From assembly GCA_910577355.1 (NCBI GenBank), contig CAJTMY010000008.1:1-64000 (forward strand): DNA of 64,000 nucleotides, written 5' to 3'. Shown here one piece after another: positions 1 through 9,112 of this stretch. The notes under the pieces are model-generated. The model saw only the letters and a program-made list of their open reading frames with translations, was not told where the DNA came from and did no database searches. Source of the stretch: an uncultured Muribaculaceae bacterium. GTDB taxonomy: Bacteria > Bacteroidota > Bacteroidia > Bacteroidales > Muribaculaceae. Made by a program: the position numbers and the translations under genes. Numbering within the stretch: the first letter of the stretch is position 1; every line of letters begins with the position of its first letter.

Positions 1-1
1 G

Positions 2-34
2 CAAAGGTAAGCATCTTTGACCTTATTTTAACAA
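2..34 (-). promoter_or_regulatory. Possible promoter for a gene off the left edge
   Basis: Read on the minus strand, positions 9-2 give TACCTTTG, a perfect TAnnTTTG -7 box. A TTG lies upstream at 34-32, with a spacing of 22 bp, slightly long. The same TACCTTTG box stands before rpsO in this window. The gene it would serve lies outside the window, so this rests only on the match. Confidence 0.4.
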
Positions 35-112
35 CATGCTTTTTACATTGACCCCTTTTTCTTTAAACCAATCAACCGCCAACGAGAGGATGACCGAGGC
101 CATTGCATCATT

Positions 113-3100
113 ATGCGTTACCTTCTAACTCTAATCCTGATTGCGTTGACTATCTCGGCTAACGCCCGCCAGATTTCATCCGATGAAGCCGCTGCTATTG
201 CCTCCGAGATCCTGAATGGCTCTGTGGCTTCTACCGGCACGCCACCAATGAAAGTCAAAAGAATAAAGACGGCCAACGACAACATCGAATCTGCTCCTTA
301 CTATATATTTTCCGGCGAAAACTCTCGCAGCTTCGCCATCATCTCCGGAGACGACCGCGCACAGCGAGTCCTCGGCTACTCGGACAAAGCCACTTTCGAT
401 CCAAACAATGTGCCACCGCAACTGAAAGCCCTCCTCGAGAGCTACGCAGAACAAATCAAAAATCTCTATGGTTCCGAAGTTCATCCATCGTGGAAGTCGA
501 CAGCCCGCGCTCCCGAAGACTCCGAAAGCGTGCTTCTCGAAACAGCCGAATGGGGTCAAGGCGCTCCCTACAATCAGTTCACCCCTGAAATAAACGGCGT
601 ACACGCCCCGACAGGCTGCGTAGCCACAGCCATGGCGATAGTGATGAAATACCACAACTGGCCTCAGCAGGGACGAGGGCGTCATTCTTATCTTAATAAT
701 CTAATTTACAGCTTTGAGACAGTTGATTTCTCAGACTATCATTTTCAATGGAACTCCCTCGCTAATGATTCTTATGATCCAACAGCGACAAACGAAACTA
801 AAGAGTTGGCACAGGTCATGTCAGCTGCAGGAAAATCAGTGGATATGAATTATGGTGAGTTGTCGAGTGAAACTTTTACATATTTTGTTGGACATGCCCT
901 AAGAAATCAATTTTCATATAGCCTATCTACAGAATATATCCATTCACAAAAGTATTCGGAAAGTGAATGGCGCAGTAAGTTAATCAACGAGATAAAACAA
1001 GACAGACCTGTAATTTATCATAGTGCGGGAAATGGGGTTAGCCATGCTTTTGTATGTGATGGTTATAATCCCTCAGATGGTAGTTTTCATTTTAACTGGG
1101 GATGGGACGGCCTGTCTAATGGCTTTTACCAACTGAGCGCTTTAAATCCCGAAGGTTTCTTTTTCCAAAAAGACTCCGGCATGGTAGTAGGAATTCAGCC
1201 GGATAAATCGAATATGGATTACTCACCGGCGTATGTTGATGCTGGCTATCAATGGACATTGACGGATAGTCCATGTGGTTTCAATATCAGTGTTGAAAAC
1301 GTTGAAAAAAATGTTCCGTTCGATGTTGCTTGCAGAGTTTTTACCAAGCCGACCTTATTTAAGGGGAAGATTGGAATAGCTCTTACAGATCGAAATTTTA
1401 GAATTAAAGAAATCTTATCCTCCCTTGAACTACAAGATGCAGCAGGAAATATCCATGAGTTTCCTGTATATTTTGCAGGGGTCGAAGTTAAGAATTCTTC
1501 AATATCCCCGGATGATTTGATTCAGTTGGTTGCACTTGAAGAATTAGATAATAAATGGCTCATCGTGCCCGGAACTTCGGAGGCTTCTTCCGGTGCGCCT
1601 GTGCGAGGTAATTCTCCCCGAAAATCCACAGTAAGATTAATCTCAGATCAAAACGGATGTGCAAAATATTGGGATGGAAGTTATTCTTATGGGACCACTC
1701 AGCTGCAAGAAGGGCTGCAAGACGTACTGTGTGGCTCTACGTTAATTTTCTCATCCCCTTATGAATATAATTTTTGCGTAACCATCTATAAGGACAATAA
1801 AATAATCGATACTGGATATCCTTGTGTAAAAGAAGGTACCGATCCTTTGCTCGATGTCGATTATGGTCACTTAAGTCTTGTGATAGAACCCGGAGAATAT
1901 GTTATAGATTTGCGTAAATTAGAATTTGGGACAGAAGAGGTGACGGTGGAAACTCCAGGTTCTCTAGAAACTCTTATAGATATTCATAAATTACACTCTT
2001 CACGTCAGTTAACAATTAAAGGAAATATCAACGCTAAAGATATTTGGTATTTAACAGATAATGCAAGAAACACCCAAATATTAGACTTGAGCGATTGTAC
2101 TATTCACGAATATTTAAATGCCAATGAGGATTCAGAAATCCGAAATAAGTTTCAAGCCGCCAACTGCATACCGTCCATGAGCTTCTCCAATCATCCCCGT
2201 TTGCAACAAATGAGTTTGCCTTTAAATTTGGAGAGTATTGGGGAGGGCGCATTTGCTTATTGTAATATAGCTTCTTTGGATATACCTCCAACAGTGAGGC
2301 TTATAGAGAATAATGCTTTCAGTCTGAATACACCCCTATCATCAATCGCTTTACATTCAAAAACGCCTATCGAATGTAACGATATATTGTTTATGGCCGG
2401 ATTATTTAACGCAAGTGGTAAACTATATGTTCCCACGGGGAGTAAAGATCTATATTCCGAACATCCAGTTTGGGGACGTGCAGCTGAAATTATCGAAGAT
2501 GATAATATCGACTTACGAATGTATGCGATAAATCAAGATGGTATAACTTACTGGCTGCAAAATTATGCGGCAACAATAAAAAGTTGTGATGATAATGTGA
2601 CAAATATCATTCTCCCTTCTTCAATTACATATAACGGGAAAGACTACGCTGTCGAATACATTGGAAACGAAAGTTTTAAGAATTCGCAGATAGAATCAAT
2701 AATAATGCCATCAAGTGTTATCAGTATTGGAAATTTTGCTTTCACAGGTTGTTATGCTTTGAGACAGGTTGTTTTATCAACTTCGCTTTCATCCTTACCT
2801 CTTGGATGTTTTGAAGATTGTCAAAATCTGGGAGTTGTTGAGATTCCCGATAACATTAAATTTATAGATAGATTAGCTTTTGACAACTGCATGAGCCTTA
2901 AGAATCTAAATATTCACAAGAACCTGCGCTTATACAACGACGATGTCTTCGGGGTCTTTTATAATATGAGGGATCTTGAATCAATTACTGTCCATGAAGA
3001 AAACCCATATTATACCCAAATAAACAACATCCTTTATTCTAAAGACATGAAGTCGCTTATATTAGCAGCTGGACAGATTCATTCGCCGCTTTATATTCCT

Positions 3101-3922
3101 GACGGAGTAGAGAAAATCTTAGGTGCCTCGTTATGTGGTTTGCAAAATGTTGAGGAAATTTATTTACCGGAATCGGTAGAGTATATGGGATATCTATGCA
3201 TTTGCCACAATCCTGCATTAAAGCACATTGCACTTCCCGACAAAGTTGCTTCTGCTGATAGCGAGTTGATTAGAGACAATGAGAAATTAGAGTCAATCAC
3301 CATTGGAAAAAATTTTCGAGGAGTTCAGGGCATCAACTATAATCCAAATCTGAAGGATGTTTATCTCAGGAATGAGAGTAGGATAAATCTTACTACTCTG
3401 ATTTGCCCCGATCATTATCTTAACTATTATTCTGGAAAACTTTATCCAAATGCGTATATCGACGACTGTGAAAATTTCTATGTGCCGGGGGCAACCAAGA
3501 AGACTTACGATTGCGTAGGTACCAACGTTAAAGAAATGTGGCAGTATCAGATACATAAGGCAGAGAATTCTATTTCTATTGTGCCGCAGATAGACGGTCT
3601 TGAAATTGAAAACGTTAAGATTAATGGCGTCACGGTCAAGTCAACGGATGGATATCGGTATAATTTCGAGCGCCCGACCGATCTAGACGTTGTCGTAGAG
3701 TTCATTCTTAACGGGCGTCAGAAGATGGAAACGCATTATACGCCCGAGTTTAATGCGGCAATGCCCGATGATCCATTTTCCAAAATAAATCAGATTCTTG
3801 GCGAGTCTCATAATGATGTTGAGTATTTCAATCTACAGGGCATAAAGGTTAGCAATGCCGTCACCCCCGGTATCTACATCAAAAAGAGCAAAACAGGTAC
3901 TGAAAAAATCTTGAAAAAATAA
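113..3922 (+). CDS. Secreted C10 (streptopain-like) cysteine protease with BspA-type leucine-rich repeats
   Basis: This 1269-aa protein starts with a signal peptide (about residues 1-18) and an inhibitory Spi-like propeptide region up to about 130. The C10 peptidase domain follows, with the catalytic Cys in PTGCVATAMA (Cys169), the His in GVSHAFVCDGYN (His311) and the family NWGWDG motif at 328-333. The middle (about 440-620) is not assigned. From about 640 to 1130 there are BspA-like LRR_5 repeats (for example SIGNFAFTGCYALRQVVL). The C-terminus (EYFNLQG..., GIYI, KILKK) resembles a type IX secretion-type sorting tail. By family it should be an exported protease that binds surfaces or host proteins. 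Base composition drops sharply to AT-rich after about position 680, within the protease domain. It stands alone and is followed by a terminator. Confidence 0.88.
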   Translation: MRYLLTLILIALTISANARQISSDEAAAIASEILNGSVASTGTPPMKVKRIKTANDNIESAPYYIFSGENSRSFAIISGDDRAQRVLGYSDKATFDPNNVPPQLKALLESYAEQIKNLYGSEVHPSWKSTARAPEDSESVLLETAEWGQGAPYNQFTPEINGVHAPTGCVATAMAIVMKYHNWPQQGRGRHSYLNNLIYSFETVDFSDYHFQWNSLANDSYDPTATNETKELAQVMSAAGKSVDMNYGELSSETFTYFVGHALRNQFSYSLSTEYIHSQKYSESEWRSKLINEIKQDRPVIYHSAGNGVSHAFVCDGYNPSDGSFHFNWGWDGLSNGFYQLSALNPEGFFFQKDSGMVVGIQPDKSNMDYSPAYVDAGYQWTLTDSPCGFNISVENVEKNVPFDVACRVFTKPTLFKGKIGIALTDRNFRIKEILSSLELQDAAGNIHEFPVYFAGVEVKNSSISPDDLIQLVALEELDNKWLIVPGTSEASSGAPVRGNSPRKSTVRLISDQNGCAKYWDGSYSYGTTQLQEGLQDVLCGSTLIFSSPYEYNFCVTIYKDNKIIDTGYPCVKEGTDPLLDVDYGHLSLVIEPGEYVIDLRKLEFGTEEVTVETPGSLETLIDIHKLHSSRQLTIKGNINAKDIWYLTDNARNTQILDLSDCTIHEYLNANEDSEIRNKFQAANCIPSMSFSNHPRLQQMSLPLNLESIGEGAFAYCNIASLDIPPTVRLIENNAFSLNTPLSSIALHSKTPIECNDILFMAGLFNASGKLYVPTGSKDLYSEHPVWGRAAEIIEDDNIDLRMYAINQDGITYWLQNYAATIKSCDDNVTNIILPSSITYNGKDYAVEYIGNESFKNSQIESIIMPSSVISIGNFAFTGCYALRQVVLSTSLSSLPLGCFEDCQNLGVVEIPDNIKFIDRLAFDNCMSLKNLNIHKNLRLYNDDVFGVFYNMRDLESITVHEENPYYTQINNILYSKDMKSLILAAGQIHSPLYIPDGVEKILGASLCGLQNVEEIYLPESVEYMGYLCICHNPALKHIALPDKVASADSELIRDNEKLESITIGKNFRGVQGINYNPNLKDVYLRNESRINLTTLICPDHYLNYYSGKLYPNAYIDDCENFYVPGATKKTYDCVGTNVKEMWQYQIHKAENSISIVPQIDGLEIENVKINGVTVKSTDGYRYNFERPTDLDVVVEFILNGRQKMETHYTPEFNAAMPDDPFSKINQILGESHNDVEYFNLQGIKVSNAVTPGIYIKKSKTGTEKILKK

Positions 3923-3940
3923 AATCCGGTTGACCCACAT

Positions 3941-3983
3941 AGAGCGCCGTAAGATTACCTCAGTGTTTGAGCCGCGGCGCTCT
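3941..3983 (+). terminator. Rho-independent terminator of the C10 protease gene
   Basis: A 9-bp perfect stem (AGAGCGCCG at 3941-3949, CGGCGCTCT at 3975-3983) encloses an inner CTCA/TGAG stem and is followed by TCTTTT. It lies 18 bp after the protease stop codon. Confidence 0.75.
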
Positions 3984-4055
3984 TCTTTTGGGCAATTATC
4001 GTAAAGTGGTGTCGCTATAGAGTGCCGGCTGACTACTTCTGAGATTAAGCGTTGA

Positions 4056-4293
4056 GACTCTTTGGTTGGGATTAGAGCTATCTCGTGTGGCATTGAAAGT
4101 ACGGAGCAGCAATATGATAGATATAAAACCATAGTAAGTTATGGAACTACACCTCCAATATTTCACCCGGATGAAGATTTTGAATCAAAGAGTCTAAAGT
4201 CTGAAAGAAATCCGTGTACCAAAAAATAGCATTGAACTATATAAAAATGCTGATGGTTGGAAAAACTTTTCAGATATGATTAAAGCTCTTTAA
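4056..4293 (+). pseudogene. Remnant of the 3' end of a BspA-like LRR protein
   Basis: One frame (about 4056-4222) reads ...YGTTPPIFHPDEDFESKSL, and after a +1-type frame change the downstream frame (4198-4293) reads VPKNSIELYKNADGWKNF ending in a stop at 4291-4293. The pair TTPP... and VPKNSIELYKNADGWKNF is the hallmark end of a BspA/LRR_5 repeat domain. There is no start codon or upstream repeat array, so this is a decayed tail with one frameshift. A strong terminator follows after 7 bp. The part before about 4130 is not clearly homologous to anything. Confidence 0.65.
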
Positions 4294-4300
4294 TTAACAT

Positions 4301-4352
4301 ATAAAAGAAAACTGTGACGAATAACGACTTCTATGTCGCAGTTTTCTTTTAT
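4301..4352. terminator. Strong hairpin terminator (bidirectional)
   Basis: Arms at 4301-4318 and 4335-4352 form an 18-bp stem with one G-T wobble and A/T-rich flanks (AAAAGAAAA / TTTTCTTTT) that provide a U tract in either direction. It lies 7 bp after the BspA remnant and probably was that gene's terminator. Confidence 0.8.
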
Positions 4353-4416
4353 TTAATAAATGATCCAAACTCCGCACTGCAACTGATAACATACCTCAAG
4401 AAGTAATGTGGTTTAA

Positions 4417-4602
4417 CACATACAACACATCTATGAGTACGAAGAACTGGACGAGACTTCAACCTGTCGGTATTTCCGACAGGTTCGCCAAGAGGACAAC
4501 CGGCAGGTATCTCGCGAGATACCATTCTACAATCTCGACATGATTATATCGTTGGGATACAATGATTCGGTCGGTTATCGCCACTCATTTCATAAGCAAT
4601 AA
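4417..4602 (+). pseudogene. Fragment of a RhuM-family (virulence protein RhuM) gene
   Basis: This 61-codon stretch lies between an in-frame stop at 4414-4416 and a stop at 4600-4602. It reads HIQHIYEYEELDETSTCRYF, later REIPFYNLDMIISLGY, which matches the middle of RhuM proteins (the HI..I...ELDE.STC and YNLD.IIS.GYR motifs). After GY the expected RVNS...TQFR segment is lost. There is no start codon. It ends 3 bp before the ABC-F stop codon on the other strand. The N-terminal part of a RhuM gene lies at 23121-23297 in the opposite orientation. Confidence 0.75.
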
Positions 4603-4605
4603 CTC

Positions 4606-6462
4606 TTATTCCAGCTCTGAGAGTTCGAGCCAGCGGAGTTCTTTTTCGTCGAGGAGGTCTTTCACCTCTTGATAACGTGCGGCCAATGCCGCGGCGTCGG
4701 CAAGGGTCTCGCCGCTGTTGAACCGAGCCTCGAGCATAGCTTTCTCAGTGTTCAAAGCCTCGATCTCGGCTGTGAGCGCCTCGAATTCCTTGCGTTCCTT
4801 GAATGACATCTTTGGCTTGCGCTCGGCCTTGGGACGCTGCTGCGCAGGCTTTGTCTCGGCTTCTGCGCGAGATTTCTCAGCTTCGCGATTCCGGCGCCAC
4901 TCGGCATACTCGCTGTATGTGCCCGGAAAATCGCGCACCTCGCCGTCGCCGTCCATCACAAACAGGTGGTCGACTATGTTGTCGAGGAAATAGCGGTCGT
5001 GGCTCACCACTATAAGACAGCCCTTGAACTCGGCAAGATATTCTTCAAGTATACCGAGGGTGACGATATCAAGATCGTTGGTAGGCTCGTCGAGTATCAG
5101 GAAGTTGGGCTGCCGCATCAGCACCACGGCAAGATGCAGGCGGCACAACTCGCCGCCGCTTAGAGTGTGGATGTACTTCTGCTGATCGGCCGGCGTGAAC
5201 AAGAAGCGGTTGAGAAACTGCATAGGCGACAGGCGCGCCTCGCCCGTATCGATCTCCTCGGCTATCTCGGTGACGGCGTCGACAACCTTCTTGGAACTGT
5301 CAAACGCGATGCCATCCTGATTGTAATATCCGAAGCGCACTGTCTGCCCCACGTCCCAGCAGCCGCCGTCGACCGGGATAAGACCCTGCAACAGCTTGAT
5401 GAATGTCGACTTGCCCACGCCATTGGCGCCGATAAGCCCCACTTTCTCGTAGCGCGCGAACGTATAGGAGAAGTCGCGCAGTATCACCTTGTTGCCGAAC
5501 GCCTTGGAGATGTGCTCGGCCTCGAATATCTTGGAGCCGATATATGATGCCTTTACGTCGAGATTAACATCCTTGGCGGGGCGTATGCCGGAGCGCTCGC
5601 GGTCTTTAAGCTCGTAGAAGGCGTCGATGCGGTATTTGGCCTTGCCGGCACGGGCCTGCGGCTGCCGGCTCATCCATTCCTGCTCGCGGCGCAGTGTGTT
5701 GCGTACTTTCGCAAGTTCGGCGGTCATGACCTCGATGCGCTCGGCACGGCGGCGCAGATAGTAGTCGTAATTGCCGTCATAAGTATATATGGTGCGGTTG
5801 TCAATCTCTATGATGCGGTTGCACACGCGGTCGAGAAAGTAGCGGTCGTGCGTCACCATCAGCAGTGTGACACGCGATCGCCTCAGATAGTTCTCCAGCC
5901 ACTCTATGACATCTATATCGAGATGGTTGGTGGGCTCGTCAAGGATTATCAGCTCGGGCTCGCGCATTATCACGGCAGCAAGAGCCACGCGCTTGCGCTG
6001 TCCGCCCGACAGGGTATCGACACGTGCGCCGAGGTCGGTGATATTGAGCTGTCCCAGCAGCTGCCTCAGGCGGTCTTCATAATTCCACGCGCCGGCGGCG
6101 TCCATCGCGTGCGATGCCTGCTGCATGCGGTCGGGGTTGCCCGACGCCGACGCAGCCTCGTATTCGCGCACCACGGCGGCTACCGGGTCGTCGCTCGCGA
6201 GAGCAGCCTCGGCCACAGTTGGATTGCCCTCGAATGCAGGCTTTTGCTCAAGGTATCCGATGCGCAGACCGTTGCGTGCCACTACCGAGCCGCTGTCGGC
6301 ATCTTCACGGCCGGCAATTATGCGCAGCAACGTTGACTTTCCTGTGCCGTTCTTGGCCACGACACCTATCTTGTCGCCCTCGTCGATGCCGAAAGTTACA
6401 TCGGCAAACAGCATGCGGTCGCCATAGCTCTTGGTGAGCTCCTCTATCTGCAGGTATGTCAT
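4606..6462 (-). CDS. ABC-F family ATP-binding cassette protein (Uup-like)
   Basis: This 618-aa soluble protein has two ABC domains and no membrane segments. Walker A motifs are AKNGTGKST and GANGVGKST, signatures are LSGGQRKRVALA and LSGGELCRLHLA, and Walker B regions are ILDEPTNHLD and ILDEPTNDLD. A charged linker and a C-terminal coiled coil (about 560-618) resemble Uup. ABC-F proteins act on ribosomes or translation; which substrate this one serves is not visible. I chose the ATG at 6462 rather than a longer frame from 6510, because AAGGA precedes it and the promoter at 6481-6510 would lie inside the longer frame. Confidence 0.93.
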   Translation of the reverse strand: MTYLQIEELTKSYGDRMLFADVTFGIDEGDKIGVVAKNGTGKSTLLRIIAGREDADSGSVVARNGLRIGYLEQKPAFEGNPTVAEAALASDDPVAAVVREYEAASASGNPDRMQQASHAMDAAGAWNYEDRLRQLLGQLNITDLGARVDTLSGGQRKRVALAAVIMREPELIILDEPTNHLDIDVIEWLENYLRRSRVTLLMVTHDRYFLDRVCNRIIEIDNRTIYTYDGNYDYYLRRRAERIEVMTAELAKVRNTLRREQEWMSRQPQARAGKAKYRIDAFYELKDRERSGIRPAKDVNLDVKASYIGSKIFEAEHISKAFGNKVILRDFSYTFARYEKVGLIGANGVGKSTFIKLLQGLIPVDGGCWDVGQTVRFGYYNQDGIAFDSSKKVVDAVTEIAEEIDTGEARLSPMQFLNRFLFTPADQQKYIHTLSGGELCRLHLAVVLMRQPNFLILDEPTNDLDIVTLGILEEYLAEFKGCLIVVSHDRYFLDNIVDHLFVMDGDGEVRDFPGTYSEYAEWRRNREAEKSRAEAETKPAQQRPKAERKPKMSFKERKEFEALTAEIEALNTEKAMLEARFNSGETLADAAALAARYQEVKDLLDEKELRWLELSELE

Positions 6463-6480
6463 AAAATCCTTTTTGAGATG

Positions 6481-6510
6481 CAAAGATAAGGATTTTATGA
6501 CATTATTCAA
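6481..6510 (-). promoter_or_regulatory. Promoter of the ABC-F gene
   Basis: On the minus strand TTG at 6510-6508 and TATCTTTG at 6488-6481 are 19 bp apart, matching the Bacteroidetes consensus. Transcription would begin about 12-15 nt before the ATG at 6462. Confidence 0.72.
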
Positions 6511-6552
6511 GCAACTCCGGACAGCAAAACAATCATGTTCCGCACAAATCGG

Positions 6553-7065
6553 TCACCGGTCGTTGCGATAATCACGGAGCTCGTTTTGCAGACGCTTGCG
6601 TGCAAAGAATATACGGCTTTTGATTGTGCCTATCGGCGTGCCGGTGGCCTCGGCTATCTCGGCGTATTTATATCCGGCAAGATGCATCGAGAACGGTATC
6701 CTCAGATCGTCGGCAAAACTGTCTATGAGCGCGTGTATCTCCTTCATGGCCATGGAGCCTTCGGGTGTATCAAAGCCTGAGTTCTGCGGCATCGACAGAT
6801 GGTACAGATCCTCGGTCTGATCCACCACTGTATTGGCGCGCACCATCTTGCGGTAATTGTTTATAAATATATTGCGCATTATCGTGAACACCCATCCCTT
6901 GAAATTGGTATTGTCGATGTACTTGTCCTCATTGTCGAGCACCTTTAGGGTGGTGTCCTGCAGCAGGTCGCAGGCGTCATCGCGGTTGGATGTAAGAAGA
7001 TAGGCGAAATTCAACAAGTTATCTTGTATTGCCAGCAGTTTGGCTTCAAATGCTTTGGAAGACAT
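6553..7065 (-). CDS. ECF-type RNA polymerase sigma-70 factor
   Basis: At 170 aa the length is usual for ECF sigma factors. Region 2 is visible (DACDLLQDTTLKVLDN, then NFKGWVFTIMRNIFINNYRK, about 30-80), as is region 4 with its helix-turn-helix (YAEIAEATGTPIGTIKSRIFFARKRLQ, about 130-160). It would direct RNA polymerase to a specific promoter set. No anti-sigma gene adjoins it, so the signal is unknown. Its neighbours are a terminator upstream and the ABC-F promoter region downstream, so it seems to be monocistronic. Confidence 0.92.
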   Translation of the reverse strand: MSSKAFEAKLLAIQDNLLNFAYLLTSNRDDACDLLQDTTLKVLDNEDKYIDNTNFKGWVFTIMRNIFINNYRKMVRANTVVDQTEDLYHLSMPQNSGFDTPEGSMAMKEIHALIDSFADDLRIPFSMHLAGYKYAEIAEATGTPIGTIKSRIFFARKRLQNELRDYRNDR

Positions 7066-7136
7066 ATCTGTGTGTTTTTTATTATCGGTTGATCATAGGT
7101 AAGCCTAAACAATGAATATTGCGGCTATATGAAAGA

Positions 7137-7167
7137 AACAACCGCACATATGAAATGTGCGGTTGTT
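7137..7167. terminator. Terminator after the DbpA-like helicase
   Basis: A perfect 13-bp stem (AACAACCGCACAT at 7137-7149, its complement at 7155-7167) with a 5-nt loop. On the minus strand it is followed by TTTCTTTC. It lies 40 bp past the helicase stop codon. Confidence 0.8.
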
Positions 7168-7206
7168 AAGTATTTTTAAGTTGGTGTTAACGGGTAATTT
7201 AACAGA

Positions 7207-8511
7207 TCATTCAAACTTTGTGACACGTACCCGCCTGCCCTTGATCTTGGGAGCGGCGATGGCGGCGACCGTCGGCAGGCACTTGCGTGGGACAGCCACA
7301 TATGACGCATGGTCGCGCAGATCGATCTTTCCTATCTCCGAAGCCTCAAGGCCGGCGTTGTTGCACAGAAATCCCACTATGTCGCCGCGCGATATCTTCT
7401 CCTTGCGGCCCGCATTGACATGCAACGTGGCCATAGTGCGGCGTATCGGGCTGTCGCTGCGGCCGGTGGGATTGTAGTCGCGATCCCATACCACATAGTC
7501 GGGGATATCGTCGGCCTCGGATGTGATGACATACACATTGCCTGCCGCATCCACACGGGCCGTGCGGCCATTGCGGTGCATCCATACCTCGGCCGAGCCG
7601 GGCAGATGATAATGCACCACAGTGCCCACGGCATCTATGTCGAGTCCGCGCGAACCGAGGTCGGTGGCCACAAGTATGGGTGTAGAGCCGTTGTTGAGCT
7701 GTATCACGGCCCGCTCGCGGTCGATCTGCTCAAGGGCGCCGTGATATAATCCTACGGGCAATCCTTCGGCACGCAACCGTTCATATACCCGCCCGGCCGA
7801 CTCGCGGTGGTTGACAAACACTATCACCTTGTCATCACTCAGCGAGCGCAACAGGTCGACAAGAGTCTGGAGCTTGTCGCGGGCGGGACTCTCTACACGG
7901 GCTATGTTGGTGCGCGACCGTGGATCGGAGGCCGACGAAAAGTCGACAATCTCCGCTTCGCCCATATCTATGAAGCGCGGCATCTCCTGCAGCCGGGTGG
8001 CCGATGTGAGTATCACAGTAGCCGGCTTGCGTATATGCGCGCATATGCGGCGCATCTCGTCATGGAATCCCATCTCAAGGGCTTTGTCGTACTCGTCGAT
8101 CACGAGGATACGCAGCCCCGCGATATCGACCGTATGTCGGTTCAGATGATCGAGCATGCGACCCGGAGTCGCCACGATTATGTCGGGCACCACGCTAAGT
8201 GTGGCCGTTTCGTCGGCCATCGAGTGCTTGCCATACAGTGCGGCGGTCTTATAGCCCTCGCACACACGGCGCATCACCTCGGCTATCTGCAACACCAGCT
8301 CGCGCGAGGGAGCGAGCACCAATGCCTGCACATCGCCGCAAGGAGGCAGGAGTCGCCGGAGCACAGCTCCGGCAAAAGCCACGGTCTTGCCGGAACCGGT
8401 AGGCGACAGCACAACAAGCCGTCCGGCCCGCGACGACCACACGGCCTGCTGCATGGCATTTGGCTCGGCTATGCCAAGACGGCGGCTGATAATGTCCCTG
8501 AGATCTGTCAA
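7207..8511 (-). CDS. DEAD-box RNA helicase, DbpA-like
   Basis: This 434-aa helicase has the Q region NAMQQAVW, Walker A SPTGSGKT, motif II DEYD in place of DEAD, motif III TSAT, and motif VI HRNGRTAR. The C-terminal 75 residues (RGDIVGFLCNNAGLEASEIGKIDL, ending KGRRVRVTKFE) resemble the DbpA RNA-binding domain that recognises 23S rRNA, so a role in 50S assembly is likely. The frame opens with TTG at 8511 (TTG ACA GAT). The next methionine is residue 20, inside the Q region, so a TTG start is likely. Only one base separates it from the thioredoxin stop codon, so the two are probably translationally coupled. Confidence 0.88.
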   Translation of the reverse strand: MTDLRDIISRRLGIAEPNAMQQAVWSSRAGRLVVLSPTGSGKTVAFAGAVLRRLLPPCGDVQALVLAPSRELVLQIAEVMRRVCEGYKTAALYGKHSMADETATLSVVPDIIVATPGRMLDHLNRHTVDIAGLRILVIDEYDKALEMGFHDEMRRICAHIRKPATVILTSATRLQEMPRFIDMGEAEIVDFSSASDPRSRTNIARVESPARDKLQTLVDLLRSLSDDKVIVFVNHRESAGRVYERLRAEGLPVGLYHGALEQIDRERAVIQLNNGSTPILVATDLGSRGLDIDAVGTVVHYHLPGSAEVWMHRNGRTARVDAAGNVYVITSEADDIPDYVVWDRDYNPTGRSDSPIRRTMATLHVNAGRKEKISRGDIVGFLCNNAGLEASEIGKIDLRDHASYVAVPRKCLPTVAAIAAPKIKGRRVRVTKFE

Positions 8512-8512
8512 A

Positions 8513-9025
8513 TCAGAAATTGTCGTTTATCAGTTTCTCAAATTTCTCGGCGGGAAGCAGATCTTCAGTGCCTACAAAACGCAGAGTTGTGCCGTCGGGC
8601 TTGATGAACACTACCGTAGGCACGGCCTCGATGGCGAATGCCTGTGCTGTGGCCGGCAGCTTGTCAATATCGGCCGATACGAAATGCACGCCTTCATACT
8701 TGCCGGCTGCATCGTGGAAAACCGGGGCAAACTGCTTGCACGGCATGCACCATGTGGCGTTGAAATCCACGACTGTGAGACCCGATACCTTGGTGTCGGG
8801 GCGCAGAGCGTTATCATCTGTAAGTTCCTCCACCTTGCCATATTTTTCGGCGTTCCATCGAGGCAAGATCTCGTCGGCGGTGTTATCGTCCGGTACACCG
8901 GTGGTTCCAGTGGATTCGATGGCTTCGACCGCTTCAGATTCGCCACCATCGGTCTTAGATTCCGATTTGGCACACGAAGCTAGCGACAAGGCAGCTACGG
9001 CTGCAATAAATAGATATTTCTTCAT
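8513..9025 (-). CDS. Thioredoxin-fold lipoprotein
   Basis: This protein of about 170 aa begins MKKYLFIAAVAALSLASCAK, a lipoprotein signal with the lipid-bound Cys at about residue 17. The thioredoxin domain has the active site TWCMPCKQ and the cis-Pro region IEAVPTVVFIKPDG. It should be anchored in the envelope and act in thiol-disulfide exchange. A short acidic/Thr-rich linker follows the Cys. The ATG at 9025 was preferred to an upstream alternative codon. It is followed at once by the helicase gene. Confidence 0.9.
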   Translation of the reverse strand: MKKYLFIAAVAALSLASCAKSESKTDGGESEAVEAIESTGTTGVPDDNTADEILPRWNAEKYGKVEELTDDNALRPDTKVSGLTVVDFNATWCMPCKQFAPVFHDAAGKYEGVHFVSADIDKLPATAQAFAIEAVPTVVFIKPDGTTLRFVGTEDLLPAEKFEKLINDNF

Positions 9026-9052
9026 GATTAACAAGTTATAATGATAAAAACA

Positions 9053-9092
9053 ACCGGAGAGGACAAAAGGTTATAAGTCTGTTCTCTCCGGT
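9053..9092. terminator. Terminator after malate dehydrogenase
   Basis: ACCGGAGAG at 9053-9061 pairs with CTCTCCGGT at 9084-9092. It lies 21 bp past the mdh stop codon on the minus strand; the following bases are only modestly T-rich. Confidence 0.6.
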
Positions 9093-9112
9093 GAAGGTTA
9101 CGGCATAGCTAT

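Noticed and set aside
3833..4132. 99-aa minus-strand frame behind the C10 protease
   Set aside because: It overlaps the protease 3' end, its terminator and the BspA remnant, and shows no known motif.
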